Assembly (NCBI GenBank): GCA_900541965.1
Contig: UQLN01000019.1
Location: forward strand, 9,731 to 73,730
DNA: 64,000 nt
Direction of reading: 5' to 3'
Source of the DNA: an uncultured Parabacteroides sp.
Lineage (GTDB): Bacteria; Bacteroidota; Bacteroidia; Bacteroidales; Tannerellaceae
Position numbers and translations under genes: made by a program. How positions within the stretch are numbered: the first letter of the stretch is position 1; the number at the start of each line of letters is the position of its first letter. The notes beneath the pieces are model-generated. The model was not told the origin of the DNA, made no database searches, and saw nothing but the letters and a program-made list of their open reading frames with translations. Below are positions 43,485-53,521 of this stretch, in pieces.

Positions 43485-44546
43485 CTAATTTTCCTCCTGA
43501 TTTTGCAGTGCCATTAACAGTCCTATCACTTCCGAATAGTTCTGCCGTCCGGCCGGAATGTTATTTCCTTTAAGAAACCAGTTGTAAACAGTGTCCTGCA
43601 TTTCTCCGATAAAAGGACTGTATAACGCTTGCCAATAGGTATTTTTCTTATTATACAAATCTCTTATCTCCGGTGAAATTGTTTGTACCCACTTATTAAA
43701 ATCCTCTTCTCCCAATAGTTGATAAGCATTGCTCAAGACATAAGGCAACAATCCGAAATAACCCGAAAAACGGATTTCGGGAACAGCCGAACCGGTGCAA
43801 ACCAGATATCCATACAAATTCGCTTCCGCTTCACTGGCCATACCCAATACATGCGCCATTTCGTGGGCATAGGTAAACGGGTACTGGACCGGCAACAAAT
43901 CACGGTTCAGATTAAACTCATTCAGAAACGGCCCCATATACCCTAACACTCCCACTTTGCTCATCAACGAAGATATCAACATAGGTTTCATACGTAAATG
44001 CTCGCCCGGTTGGTTCAAGGCAAAAAACGGTGCTATCTCTTTATATTCTTTTTTTACTTCTTCCGCCACAATTTCCGGTGCTATCTCCTCGAACGAAAGA
44101 TACGATTTATTCAACGAGTCCGTATAGGCAGTAAGAAAAGCATGGAAATCTTCTTCAGAATATGCCACATAAGGTATCTGCGTGCGGGCATAAAAATCCA
44201 TCCGGAAATAATTCAATCCCCATGCCAGATAGAACCAGATATATACCCACACTAAATATTCCAGCATACGTCCGGCTGTTGTTTTCCACGAACGTCGTCT
44301 GACAACAGCATAGACAAGATAAATCAATAATCCGGCTATACTCCCGTAAATAAAACAATCCCCTACGGAAAAGGGGAATAGAGATGAAAAACGGGACAAT
44401 ACCGCCGAGAAAAAAGGATATATCTTCCGGGCGTACCATTCTCCTAAAACCGGAAACCTCATCACAACCCAGACAGCAACCAATAAAACAACCTGGATAA
44501 TCCAACGGATACGTATCTTTTTCAACCAATCTTTACTTTGCTTCAT
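43485..44546 (-). CDS. DUF3810 membrane protein with a zinc-protease-like HExxH motif
   Basis: The ATG at 44546 gives KQSKDWLKKIRIRW, a positively charged start before the first membrane helix; the frame upstream of it overlaps the kinase gene and looks non-coding. The product has 353 residues with three membrane helices in the first 120 residues. The soluble domain follows and contains the motif HEMAH at 228-232 and SEAEANLYGYLVC 5 residues later, whose Glu could be a third metal ligand as in gluzincin-type peptidases. DUF3810 members are common in Bacteroidetes and uncharacterised. It lies 25 bases after the kinase gene, in the same operon. Confidence 0.85.
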   Translation of the reverse strand: MKQSKDWLKKIRIRWIIQVVLLVAVWVVMRFPVLGEWYARKIYPFFSAVLSRFSSLFPFSVGDCFIYGSIAGLLIYLVYAVVRRRSWKTTAGRMLEYLVWVYIWFYLAWGLNYFRMDFYARTQIPYVAYSEEDFHAFLTAYTDSLNKSYLSFEEIAPEIVAEEVKKEYKEIAPFFALNQPGEHLRMKPMLISSLMSKVGVLGYMGPFLNEFNLNRDLLPVQYPFTYAHEMAHVLGMASEAEANLYGYLVCTGSAVPEIRFSGYFGLLPYVLSNAYQLLGEEDFNKWVQTISPEIRDLYNKKNTYWQALYSPFIGEMQDTVYNWFLKGNNIPAGRQNYSEVIGLLMALQNQEEN

Positions 44547-44571
44547 ATAAACAAAGATAGCAAATCCCTGT

Positions 44572-46653
44572 TCACTCTCCAAACGGATGTATAAACACAA
44601 ACCTCGCTCCCAAGGTATAATCAGGGTCAATAGCGAGCGAACCTCCAAAACAAGTGGCAATCGTACGGCAAATAGCTAATCCCAACCCGGCACCTTGTTT
44701 AAATTCATCAACCTTTTCGAAACGGTTGAATATACTTTTCTGTTTGTCCAAAGGTACGCCACTTCCCGTATCGGTCACAGAGAATACGACCTGCTTTTTT
44801 TCATGGTCTACTTGATAATCGAGATTAATTTCTCCTTTTTCCGTATATTTTGCCGCATTGGTGAGTAGATTCAATAACAGTTGTTGCAACCGTAACGTAT
44901 CGGTCTTCATTACAAAATCCTTATCTGAAAAAGTAAGAGTCAGATTCACACCCGGCTTTACTCTCTGCCGCATACTATCCTGCGCTTTCCGGCAACACTC
45001 ATAAATAGAATATTCCTGCAAAACAAGCGTGAAAGATTCCGACTCAATTCGCGATAAATCAAGTACATCATTCACCAAATCCAACAACAGGTTTGTATTA
45101 TCACTGATAATCCGGACATAATCTTTTTTATCTTCCTCACTCGCTTCCGGCAGCAATGCCGAAAAACCGACTATCGCATTTAAAGGAGTTCGTATCTCAT
45201 GGCTTATATTGGCAACAAATGCCGTTTTAAGCCGGCTTGATTCTTCAGCCTGCTCCTTTGCCACGCGTAATTTACCGGAGGTATCTATCAGTATCTCCCG
45301 TTCCTTTTGCAAGTCATCTTTCAGCAAACGGATATGACGGGCATACCGGAACAAAAAATAAAGTAATACCAACAAAAGGGATGAAAAAACAAGAGAACCG
45401 GTCAACTGACGTTGTTTTTGAGACAATTTTTCCTTTTGATACAACAGCCTCTGCTCCTGCATCTTCTTCTCATTCAAATTATGCAAGGTTTGAAGCTGAT
45501 TTAACTGACGTGTAAAAGAAGTGATATTGGATTGCTCGATAAAAGACAATAATTCAGTGCTTGTTGCCAATGCCTCATCCTTTTTTCCGGCACTTTTCAA
45601 TATATCCACCTTTAATTTAAGAGGGTCTATGGAATAATCCACCTCCAATACCTTATCGATTTCCCTGACAGCTCTCTGATAATCTTTTATAAAAAAATAA
45701 TACCGTGCCAATGACAGATTATGAATAGAAATCAAATAACCATCATTCCTGTTTTTTTCATGCAAATAAGCGTTTGCCTTTCTCATGGCTTCTTCCGCTT
45801 TAGCGCGATTGTGTTCAGCCACATACAAATCCATATAATTGGAATATAAAATGCAATATTTACTCCGGAACGGATAATTCATCCATTGGGTATCCTTTTC
45901 GCCCTCCATTTTCCGTAATAAAGATTCGAAATATTCAAGTGTGGAACGGCTTTTCTCCAATTCATTCAACCTTAAATAAGAAATTAACAGATACGACATA
46001 ATCTGAATTTCATAATCAGGTTGCCCTCCCATCTCTTTTAAAAGGGCAAGTCCTTTTTCAAAAGCAGAAACAGCATCGCGGTCACGACCGATTACCAAAT
46101 AAATCATTCCTAAATATTCATTACTGGAAACAGCCCCTTGAGAATTACCGGTTTCATCTGCCAACATCTGGAGGCGCACAGCTTCATTCATCGCTAACTC
46201 ATATTCCCCGCTTACCAAATAGAAACGACAATAATAATTAAGGAAGTCAAAAGATGCAGTGGGAGTTTCCCCATGTTTTTTTATTACCGAATCCAATATG
46301 CCGCCCCAAAACAACAGGCTGTCCTGCATATTTCTATTACAATAATAACGTCCCAAAGAAGAAACAGCATGATAAAAATAAGACATGGAATCGACATTTT
46401 CCGCCAATTGTGCCAACTGTTCCAAATAAGCAGGTTCGGAAGAAGTCTCCCAAGACAACATGGACAGTCTGTATAAAGCCTTTAACTTTGTATTCGCATC
46501 GGTTGCATTCCGAAGAACAACCGATAGACTATCCATCTTCGCCTTGCTTTGATTTTCAATAAATAACTCTTCCAAACCATAAGCATTTACGTCCAATAAA
46601 AACAGACATAAAAACAAAAACAACCCTCTTACATATATGCATTTCTTCCTCAT
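44572..46653 (-). CDS. TPR-containing histidine kinase without receiver domain
   Basis: The 693-residue protein has a signal peptide (to about residue 25), then TPR-like helical repeats from about 30 to 400 in the periplasm (AVSAFEKGLALLKEMGG, YYFFIKDYQRAVREIDKVL). One membrane helix lies at about 420-440 (TGSLVFSSLLLVLLYFLF), then a coiled coil. The kinase core has His485 in FVANISHEIRTPLNAIVGFS, the N box LLLNLLTNAAKYTEKG, G1 TDTGSGVP and G2 GAGLGLAICRT. No receiver or output domain follows and no response regulator is adjacent, so it is an orphan kinase. It lies 86 bases after the fimbrial tip gene and is cotranscribed with the DUF3810 gene. Confidence 0.92.
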   Translation of the reverse strand: MRKKCIYVRGLFLFLCLFLLDVNAYGLEELFIENQSKAKMDSLSVVLRNATDANTKLKALYRLSMLSWETSSEPAYLEQLAQLAENVDSMSYFYHAVSSLGRYYCNRNMQDSLLFWGGILDSVIKKHGETPTASFDFLNYYCRFYLVSGEYELAMNEAVRLQMLADETGNSQGAVSSNEYLGMIYLVIGRDRDAVSAFEKGLALLKEMGGQPDYEIQIMSYLLISYLRLNELEKSRSTLEYFESLLRKMEGEKDTQWMNYPFRSKYCILYSNYMDLYVAEHNRAKAEEAMRKANAYLHEKNRNDGYLISIHNLSLARYYFFIKDYQRAVREIDKVLEVDYSIDPLKLKVDILKSAGKKDEALATSTELLSFIEQSNITSFTRQLNQLQTLHNLNEKKMQEQRLLYQKEKLSQKQRQLTGSLVFSSLLLVLLYFLFRYARHIRLLKDDLQKEREILIDTSGKLRVAKEQAEESSRLKTAFVANISHEIRTPLNAIVGFSALLPEASEEDKKDYVRIISDNTNLLLDLVNDVLDLSRIESESFTLVLQEYSIYECCRKAQDSMRQRVKPGVNLTLTFSDKDFVMKTDTLRLQQLLLNLLTNAAKYTEKGEINLDYQVDHEKKQVVFSVTDTGSGVPLDKQKSIFNRFEKVDEFKQGAGLGLAICRTIATCFGGSLAIDPDYTLGARFVFIHPFGE

Positions 46654-46677
46654 AAAACACGCTTAGCTTTTGATTCT

Positions 46678-46685
46678 CAAAGATA
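46678..46685 (-). promoter_or_regulatory. -7 box of the TPR kinase/DUF3810 operon
   Basis: TATCTTTG on the - strand matches TAnnTTTG and lies 24 bases before the kinase start. An ATTG about 15-20 bases upstream may serve as a weak -33 element. Confidence 0.5.
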
Positions 46686-46739
46686 ACAGCTTTTACTTGC
46701 AATCCAATACTATTACAAACAGAATGACTTTTTTACCTG

Positions 46740-49700
46740 TCAGCTATTTGTATCCCGGACACATCTTACATACCCTTTCCCCCCGGATGATATAGCAACC
46801 ATATTCTTTCCATTGTAATCCACACAAAAATACTCAGGATTCACTGATGTGCTCCGAATGCCCAGCGTGCATGTCCACATATCTAAATCCGTACCGGAGA
46901 ACCACAAAGAAGAAGAAGAAGTCAGGTTAAACAACATTGCCAACGCTTCGCTTGCGTTCGGTAAACGCCATGTTCCTTTATCCGAACGGTCTTCCTGCTC
47001 GGAATAATCACGACATAAACATGAAGCCTCTTCCCAGGAAACTCCCTCAGTGGCCAAAAGACTTTTTGCAGTAATAAAACCGTGGCACGGCCGGGCGGCA
47101 GCCTGGAATAAAGTATGGCTAACCAACGCACCGGTACCTATGTATGAACGTATGCCGGAAGTATTGTATTTGTTAAAAGTTATAGTATAATTCACATTTG
47201 CCGCATCCGGCTGAGGACTGATAACCGCTATTCCTTCATGCGCATAGTCACTAACCGAACCGGTATATGGAGGAGTTTCCTTTAATACCGGAGGAATTCC
47301 CAGATTACGTGCACAACGTATATAACTTCCGTTCAGAAACGCCTGCGTCAATATTGAGCCATCCTGCTTCAGCCACTTCACGGAAGGGCCATCATCCGCC
47401 ATCAGGAAACACTGTCCTTTCGAACTATTTCCCGTGCTGGTTACATAACAAAGTTTTGTACTTTTCAATAATTTATTTTGGTAAAGAGGCTCATCCATCA
47501 GGAATGCACCCATATAAAGATTCATGAACTGGAAACGGGCAGGTACATACCATAAGATTTCTTCATTATCGATAACCCCGTTCCGGTTATTGTCCCGATT
47601 ACGTGAAAGTGCAGCTACTGTAATATAACGGCTACTCCATTTATTCTTTTCCCCCTTTCCCCCGCCGGAAGTACGGTCGTCATACGGAAAAAGAAGGTTT
47701 GCCCCTTTCCAGGAAAAATCGCTTCCTATAACCGACAATGCCACCGGATTTTTCCAAAGTCCCCGCAATGTATTATCCAATCCGTCGACATCTCCTTTTA
47801 CATCATTTTGGGTAAAAGGATACTGTTGGCCTATGTCTACATGATAATTTCCCCCATATTCATCCGTATGTTCAATCCCATAAGCCTTCATCGCCAATTG
47901 CTGTCCCGACTGTAACGGGGAATAGATTGTCTGAATGGAACGTTGCCTGATATTCAATCCCGAACGGCTAAAAAAACTCTGCCCGTCCGGGCTCAAATAA
48001 TTCTTCTGGAAAATACTCATTGTACGATCGTCCGTATTACAAAAACGCGCCCACAATGTATTGGAAGTCGTACCAGTTACCGGATTTTGCGTATAATAAT
48101 ACTCATCCACATAGATTGTAAAATAACGGTTCAGATAGAACTTTTCCCCTCCGTCCAATTCGATATACGGATTATCCGGATCTGCCTTATTTATATTTTT
48201 TCCGGCACTAACTGCACTGTTATACGTATTTACCCACGATTGCAGGTTCTGTAACAACATAAGGGGTCCCCATAACTGTACCGGATTACCGGACGAACTT
48301 TCTTCCGGGCTTATATCATAAGTATATGTATATGGCAAGCCGTAACCGGCACCTTCTGCCACCCGTCTCCACATACCATCAGTCATAGCTCCGGACAAAC
48401 CATTCCCCAGATACGCAAAACGCACCCAACCGTCGTCCAAAGCCGGTGCACGATTGCTACTCCCATTATCAAATAATTTAACTTCCACCGCACCTCCGGT
48501 AAAAGGCGTACTTACCGTATAAAGGTATTGTGCGCTTGTCGTCCGTATATGTGAGGCTACCGTTTCAAGGTTCAGCATAATCAAACGTTGTTCATAATGT
48601 GCATCGGCCTGCAGGTCAAACTCGGAGTCAACAACATTCCCTTCTGCAGCCGGCTGATTTTCGGTTCCGTTCATTGCTTCCACCCGGATATTATCGACAC
48701 CACTCACCGTTACATTATAGGAATAAGACGAATTGCGCAAAATACGGAAATCATTCAATTTATCCAGAGCATCATTGCCGGATGCAGCAGAGACATCGTC
48801 CCTGTTTTCCTTGCCGATATATCCTAAATGAATCAGATAGGTAACATTAGCGGCACGTTGCTGAACCAAATTGCCTTCTTCCACCAGTTTTTCTCCCGGG
48901 TTATAGTATTCCCCTTTTAATACCACATAGGTGGCAGCAGAAGGTGCATACAGGAAAGAACCATCTTCCTTTTTCTTTTCACGCAAGGCAAAAGCCTGAT
49001 CTGCGTTTGTAAAATCAGGGATTCCCATTGCCACCTTTACCGCCTCTATATCAGTAAAAGGAGCAGTACCCGTTCCCTCCCTGTTTTCCAGGGCATAAAA
49101 GGTAAAACTGCTGACAATATCATGATTTTCGCCGGAAACTTCTTCAACAATATAATCCCCTTTCAAATCGGAGGTCCCCGCCAATTCATCCCCTGCCGGG
49201 TCATTCTCCTGCCAATGAACAAAAGAACGTTTGCGCAAGTTCTTCACTTGCCAGGATTTCAGTTTGAAATAAGCTCCCTCAGGCATACCTTTTGCCAGTT
49301 TCACATGGAATGTTACCTTAGCATCAAGATGATGAAGCCAAATACTACCGTTTACAACCTCACCAGCCGTCCAACTCTCACCTTTCGTATTACTCCCTCC
49401 TTCCCGGTATTTAAGGATTAATTTACCATCCTCCTCATCCAATGCCAGTTTGACCCCATCCGGGCAAAGCGGATACTGACTTCCACCGCTCGATGATACA
49501 TTCTGATACAAACTATAAAAATAACCGGAAGAAAGGAGGGAACCTTGTAGACGATCCACCAAAGCATTCTCTGTATTGCGCATCAAATCCAATTCAGCCG
49601 TTACACTTTTCAGTTCCGATTCGGTAGTTACATTATGGAACCGGCTAAGCATATCCTCATTGTTTGCCAACTGATTGGCTGTATTCAGGTTAGCAACAGC

Positions 49701-50069
49701 AAATATCCGGACGGAATTGCAAGAGACTGCAGGGATACTGACCTGTAACCTGCCGGACACATCATGGGTAACATTCCGGGTGTCGGGAAACCACTTTTTA
49801 GATAATATCCGACGATTTTCAGTAGTCGCATCCACTACAAAAACATAGAGCGATGATATATTCTTCTCTTCTTCTTCGGTAGCTCGCGTCACAACATACG
49901 AAACGGGTTCGTCCGAACCGACCGGAACTGTCAACATGCCGGGAATTCCCTCTTCCACTTCGATAGAGGTGCCGGCACCATGCCCCAACATATCGTCACG
50001 GCATGAAACAAAAAAGAAAAAGCATGAAAGAAGCACTGACAAAATATAGATATTGCTGTTTTTCATCAC
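46740..50069 (-). CDS. large DUF4906-type fimbrial tip lipoprotein
   Basis: The 1109-residue protein has a lipobox FVSC (Cys23). Its beta-rich N-terminal fimbrillin-like region has the likely processing site VTR-ATEEEE at Arg62, followed by SSLYVFVVDATTENRRILSKK. The middle is a long beta region. The C-terminal half has WYVPARFQFMNLYMGAFL, TWRLPNASEALAML and YVRCVRD, as in DUF4906/Fibrobacter-type and tip-adhesin proteins. At 826-837 there is a complete EF-hand loop (DNNRNGVIDNEE) with D, N, N, G, I, D and E in the calcium-binding places. It is the last gene of the fimbrial operon and should form the tip, like Mfa5 or FimE-type components. Host target unknown. Confidence 0.85.
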   Translation of the reverse strand: MMKNSNIYILSVLLSCFFFFVSCRDDMLGHGAGTSIEVEEGIPGMLTVPVGSDEPVSYVVTRATEEEEKNISSLYVFVVDATTENRRILSKKWFPDTRNVTHDVSGRLQVSIPAVSCNSVRIFAVANLNTANQLANNEDMLSRFHNVTTESELKSVTAELDLMRNTENALVDRLQGSLLSSGYFYSLYQNVSSSGGSQYPLCPDGVKLALDEEDGKLILKYREGGSNTKGESWTAGEVVNGSIWLHHLDAKVTFHVKLAKGMPEGAYFKLKSWQVKNLRKRSFVHWQENDPAGDELAGTSDLKGDYIVEEVSGENHDIVSSFTFYALENREGTGTAPFTDIEAVKVAMGIPDFTNADQAFALREKKKEDGSFLYAPSAATYVVLKGEYYNPGEKLVEEGNLVQQRAANVTYLIHLGYIGKENRDDVSAASGNDALDKLNDFRILRNSSYSYNVTVSGVDNIRVEAMNGTENQPAAEGNVVDSEFDLQADAHYEQRLIMLNLETVASHIRTTSAQYLYTVSTPFTGGAVEVKLFDNGSSNRAPALDDGWVRFAYLGNGLSGAMTDGMWRRVAEGAGYGLPYTYTYDISPEESSSGNPVQLWGPLMLLQNLQSWVNTYNSAVSAGKNINKADPDNPYIELDGGEKFYLNRYFTIYVDEYYYTQNPVTGTTSNTLWARFCNTDDRTMSIFQKNYLSPDGQSFFSRSGLNIRQRSIQTIYSPLQSGQQLAMKAYGIEHTDEYGGNYHVDIGQQYPFTQNDVKGDVDGLDNTLRGLWKNPVALSVIGSDFSWKGANLLFPYDDRTSGGGKGEKNKWSSRYITVAALSRNRDNNRNGVIDNEEILWYVPARFQFMNLYMGAFLMDEPLYQNKLLKSTKLCYVTSTGNSSKGQCFLMADDGPSVKWLKQDGSILTQAFLNGSYIRCARNLGIPPVLKETPPYTGSVSDYAHEGIAVISPQPDAANVNYTITFNKYNTSGIRSYIGTGALVSHTLFQAAARPCHGFITAKSLLATEGVSWEEASCLCRDYSEQEDRSDKGTWRLPNASEALAMLFNLTSSSSLWFSGTDLDMWTCTLGIRSTSVNPEYFCVDYNGKNMVAISSGGKGYVRCVRDTNS

Positions 50070-50087
50070 CTGAATATTACATTAAGT

Positions 50088-51329
50088 TTATTTAAAATCA
50101 GGAAAATCAACCAAAGGAAGCTCACTCCAGTCGTGTGCCTCTACGGTTACGCCTTCCAGTTGAAGCGTACTTGTACTGATAGTAGAAATCACCTGATAGG
50201 AATGATTACGCAGGAAACCGTAATGTTTTTTACTATTTGCACCTCCGGAATTGTAAAGGGGAGCAGTCAGCTTACGGGTTATTACTTTATCCCCACTGGT
50301 CGCTGTAATATCCAGTGTAATAGAAGGTGCGTTCTCTTCATTGTCACAAAGATATTGGCAAGAACGGAAATAAAGGGGAGCATCACTATCCTTATTTGCA
50401 TAAAGAGCGAGCATGGTGCCTCCTATAGGCTGTTCTCCATTCGTATAGGCAATACCTCCGGCATTTTTGAAGGCACCTGAACCCGACTCCTTTTCTGCAG
50501 ACCAGACAAGAGATTCCGTAGGAGGAGTATCCGGCTCATTTTTCTCTTGAAACAAATATCCCTGATGGCTTGTCCTATCGATAGTTATCGTATTGATTTT
50601 AATTTTATCCGTTGAATTTCCGGTAAACAGGAACGAAAACCCGATACGGCAATAGACCCGTTCCAACGGCATCTGCATATAAGAAGCCCCGCCTTCCACT
50701 TTCATCGATTGTATCATAACCGGGTACTCAAGAGGAGCAGAAAGCCCATCTACAGTCACAACCAAGTCTTTCAGCAGCTCTTCTGTAGAATATGGAATCG
50801 GCACCCTCGGGCGCCCTGTCAGGTAGTCCTTTACATTCTTTACTATTTGGCTATTATAAGCATCAAAAGAATTAAAAACTTCCGGATAGGCAGGTTGTAA
50901 TCGTCCAATATTCGCGATCGCATATAAATTGACATATTCGACTTTTTCCCCTCTATCATTCAGACTAAAAAGATTACTCTTTACCAGAATAGTATCCCCT
51001 TTCACTACTCCCCAATCTTCTGTTTCATATTCACCTAATGGATTTTTTCCGGGTGCATGAAATATATTTATAATAGCCATGCTTCCGGAAGAATTTTTTC
51101 CCCAGGCTATTCCATAGAGGTCCAACGACTGTATGCCGTCTTCATTTCCAACCGTAGGAACACGCAAATCCGTATCAACTTTCGTAAAGGCGGATGAAGT
51201 AAACAAAATCCGTACGAAGCCATCCTCTTCAGCAGGAACAAGATCATCCGCCAACTCTTTTGCACATCCGGCAACCGACAGAAAGAGCAGCAAACAAATA
51301 ATTGGTTTATATAATATACGATATCCCAT
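50088..51329 (-). CDS. accessory fimbrillin-family lipoprotein
   Basis: The 413-residue protein has a lipobox VAGC (Cys22), then a fimbrillin-like domain with LDLYGIAWGKNSSGS and VNLYAIANIG, followed by PLYFRSCQYLCDNEENAPSITLDI and a C-terminal LRNHSYQVISTISTST segment that resembles the end of Mfa/Fim accessory pilins. It lies 18 bases upstream of the tip gene and 2 bases after the previous pilin gene. No clear Arg-Ala processing site is seen near residue 50. It is likely a connecting subunit between the shaft and the tip, by analogy with Mfa3/Mfa4 or FimC/FimD; the exact place is inference. Confidence 0.8.
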   Translation of the reverse strand: MGYRILYKPIICLLLFLSVAGCAKELADDLVPAEEDGFVRILFTSSAFTKVDTDLRVPTVGNEDGIQSLDLYGIAWGKNSSGSMAIINIFHAPGKNPLGEYETEDWGVVKGDTILVKSNLFSLNDRGEKVEYVNLYAIANIGRLQPAYPEVFNSFDAYNSQIVKNVKDYLTGRPRVPIPYSTEELLKDLVVTVDGLSAPLEYPVMIQSMKVEGGASYMQMPLERVYCRIGFSFLFTGNSTDKIKINTITIDRTSHQGYLFQEKNEPDTPPTESLVWSAEKESGSGAFKNAGGIAYTNGEQPIGGTMLALYANKDSDAPLYFRSCQYLCDNEENAPSITLDITATSGDKVITRKLTAPLYNSGGANSKKHYGFLRNHSYQVISTISTSTLQLEGVTVEAHDWSELPLVDFPDFK

Positions 51330-51331
51330 AC

Positions 51332-52510
51332 TTAATCTCCTGTAATTTCATCATTATAATCCGGATATATGCTTTCTTCCTCCCAAGGGGTGACATCACA
51401 AAAAATAGTAGATGGAGAAATACTGATTGTAACCACCAGGAAATCATTCCGTTTCAGATAGGGAAGAGGAAACAGTTTATCACGTCCGTCGTCGCACACA
51501 ACATGTATCTGGCTATATTTTGTATCATCGACCAGCCCTTGTAATTTATCATCCGAAAGAGTCGGCCCGAAATAATTTTCATAAAAATAATGTGTCCCGC
51601 GATCAAACTCTTCCCAACGGCCATCATTATACCCACCTTGCTTGCCATATTCAAACCCCACCTTCCTGTTTAAAACGCACCCTTCCATCATGGATGGAAA
51701 ATCTACCATCCATTTTCCACCCTGCACCTCATATTTGGGAAATAAAAATGCATCCCTATTACTTTGTATTATCTCAAGCGTTTCCAAAGAAAAATTATTA
51801 CCGGACAGATAACTTTGTGCACGGCAAATCAATTTTATTTTTGCAACGACACGCAACAGGTTGAAACTTGCAGAGCCGTCATCCAATGTCAAAGTGCCCG
51901 GATATCCATGCTGTTCCTGAACTCCATTTTTGTCCAGTTCTATTCTCCCGGTTACACTCATCGACATTGGAATACCCTTCCCCGTGTTAAGTGCCTGTTC
52001 TATCTGGTCGGGAAGGTGCCCGGAAACAAAAGGTAAATACTGTGCCCAATTATCTTGGTGGTCATCAAGCCTCATTGTCTTCATCTCTTGCAACTCAACC
52101 TGCGTATAGCTGGTCAGGTCGTCGCGAAATGAATTTCGGGGATTCGCCACCAGATAGAAACGCTTATTTCCCGGAGTAACCTGCATGCTAAACGTATAAC
52201 TGCCATCCTCTTTCCGTTCCATATCATAAAAACCGAACTTCTTTGCTTCACAATACTGGCTGGAACCTATATTGAAAACAAAAACATAAAGCGAATTGAT
52301 AGTTCTTTCTGCTTCGGTTCCCAGACTGGCATCGTCGGAACCGGAAGGGGCTGCCGCCCGTACCGCCATCGTTAGCAGGACCTTGCCTTCGGGAACAAGA
52401 CTGCCATGGTTATCCTCACCGTCAACAGGAATCTCATTGGAACATGACAACAAGACACATATCACCCCTGCCGGTAAGAAACGAAGCAATCTATTTCGAA
52501 ACTTTTCCAT
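51332..52510 (-). CDS. FimA/Mfa1-like fimbrillin, accessory pilin
   Basis: This 392-residue lipoprotein (lipobox LLSC, Cys23) has the fimbrillin start KVLLTMAVRAAAPSGSDDASLGTEAERTINSLYVFVFN cut into a pro-strand and a mature part by a likely cleavage at Arg51-Ala52. Further family text is RFYLVANPRN, LLRVVAKIKL and NDFLVVTISIS near the C terminus, which supplies the last strands. In P. gingivalis, trypsin-like proteases remove the N-terminal strand so that the groove can take a donor strand from the next pilin. It is a shaft or adaptor subunit. Confidence 0.85.
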   Translation of the reverse strand: MEKFRNRLLRFLPAGVICVLLSCSNEIPVDGEDNHGSLVPEGKVLLTMAVRAAAPSGSDDASLGTEAERTINSLYVFVFNIGSSQYCEAKKFGFYDMERKEDGSYTFSMQVTPGNKRFYLVANPRNSFRDDLTSYTQVELQEMKTMRLDDHQDNWAQYLPFVSGHLPDQIEQALNTGKGIPMSMSVTGRIELDKNGVQEQHGYPGTLTLDDGSASFNLLRVVAKIKLICRAQSYLSGNNFSLETLEIIQSNRDAFLFPKYEVQGGKWMVDFPSMMEGCVLNRKVGFEYGKQGGYNDGRWEEFDRGTHYFYENYFGPTLSDDKLQGLVDDTKYSQIHVVCDDGRDKLFPLPYLKRNDFLVVTISISPSTIFCDVTPWEEESIYPDYNDEITGD

Positions 52511-52514
52511 ATGC

Positions 52515-53507
52515 TTACAAATCTACGGAACCGGGACGCAGTGCCCAGCCATTTATAATAATCAAACTATCAAACCAACGGTCACCGTCCAGATAAAGAA
52601 GAATGGAATACACATCCTGACGATCTAAATATTCCTGGTCCGATAATATCCGCGCATCCTGCTCATGTTGCGTCATCAACAGATAGTCAACCAGAGGGAT
52701 GTCAATCAAGTATCCTCCTCCGGCTTTTTTCCCGATGCGCAAACGCATGGCATCGCCAACTGTGAGGCGGCTGACGGAAAAGCCGGCTGTTACCTGAGGC
52801 AACCTCGGAGCGTTTTCGGACACCCCATCCGAAAGGGCATACGGACGATAAACCAACGGCCGGTCAGGAAGCAAATCATTATCATGTGCCAGAAGCCCGT
52901 TTCCTGCCGGACAATCGATCCGTATATCGAAATCGGAAGCCCGGAGAAGCGAACCATCGCGTTGTTGCAAAATAATGCGGATCGTGTTCGTATCTTTAAT
53001 GAGGTTAAGTGTATCTGTCTGTAAGGTTCCCGGACCGAAAACTTCCACAGCTTCCAACCGGCTATGCCATAAAGCGGCAAGCGGGCGGTCGCAAGGAACT
53101 TCTCCATTATCATTACGATACAACAGAAGCGACAGGTCATTTTCTTCGGAGATGCCGGATTGAAGAGATACCGGATTGAAACATCCGCCGTCAAGCCCTG
53201 CCCAGACAACAAAACAATAATGTCCGGGAGCAAGCGGCAATATCAATTTATATTCCGAATCGCGTAAACGCTCTCCTCGATCTGTAACAGTACGGACATA
53301 TTTCCCATCTTTGTCGAATACATAAACAGAAAGGTCTTCCACCTGATCTGCAAACAAATCCTTGAACTTCATATTATAATCATAACGGAAGCGAAGGGCA
53401 TATTCCTGCGGGCACTCTTCAAGGTATTCCCTGATACAGGAGGTGAATACCGGAAGAAGCATTGACCAGACTGCCAACAACCGTAATAGACGAAGACGGG
53501 AACTCAT
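52515..53507 (-). CDS. mfa2: Mfa2/FimB-family fimbrial anchor lipoprotein
   Basis: The ATG at 53507 gives SSRLRLLRLLAVWSMLLPV with lipobox FTSC (Cys24); the longer frame upstream overlaps the pilin gene and has no signal. The mature part starts IREYLEECPQEYALRFRYDYNMKF, the standard Mfa2/FimB text, then VEDLSVYVFDKDGKYV. It ends INGWALRPGSVDL. It has no Arg-Ala cleavage site at the pilin position, as expected for an anchor that stays lipidated and ends the fibre at the base. The gene follows the major pilin by 14 bases, as mfa2 follows mfa1 in P. gingivalis. 330 residues. Confidence 0.88.
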   Translation of the reverse strand: MSSRLRLLRLLAVWSMLLPVFTSCIREYLEECPQEYALRFRYDYNMKFKDLFADQVEDLSVYVFDKDGKYVRTVTDRGERLRDSEYKLILPLAPGHYCFVVWAGLDGGCFNPVSLQSGISEENDLSLLLYRNDNGEVPCDRPLAALWHSRLEAVEVFGPGTLQTDTLNLIKDTNTIRIILQQRDGSLLRASDFDIRIDCPAGNGLLAHDNDLLPDRPLVYRPYALSDGVSENAPRLPQVTAGFSVSRLTVGDAMRLRIGKKAGGGYLIDIPLVDYLLMTQHEQDARILSDQEYLDRQDVYSILLYLDGDRWFDSLIIINGWALRPGSVDL

Positions 53508-53521
53508 CGGACAAAATGAAA

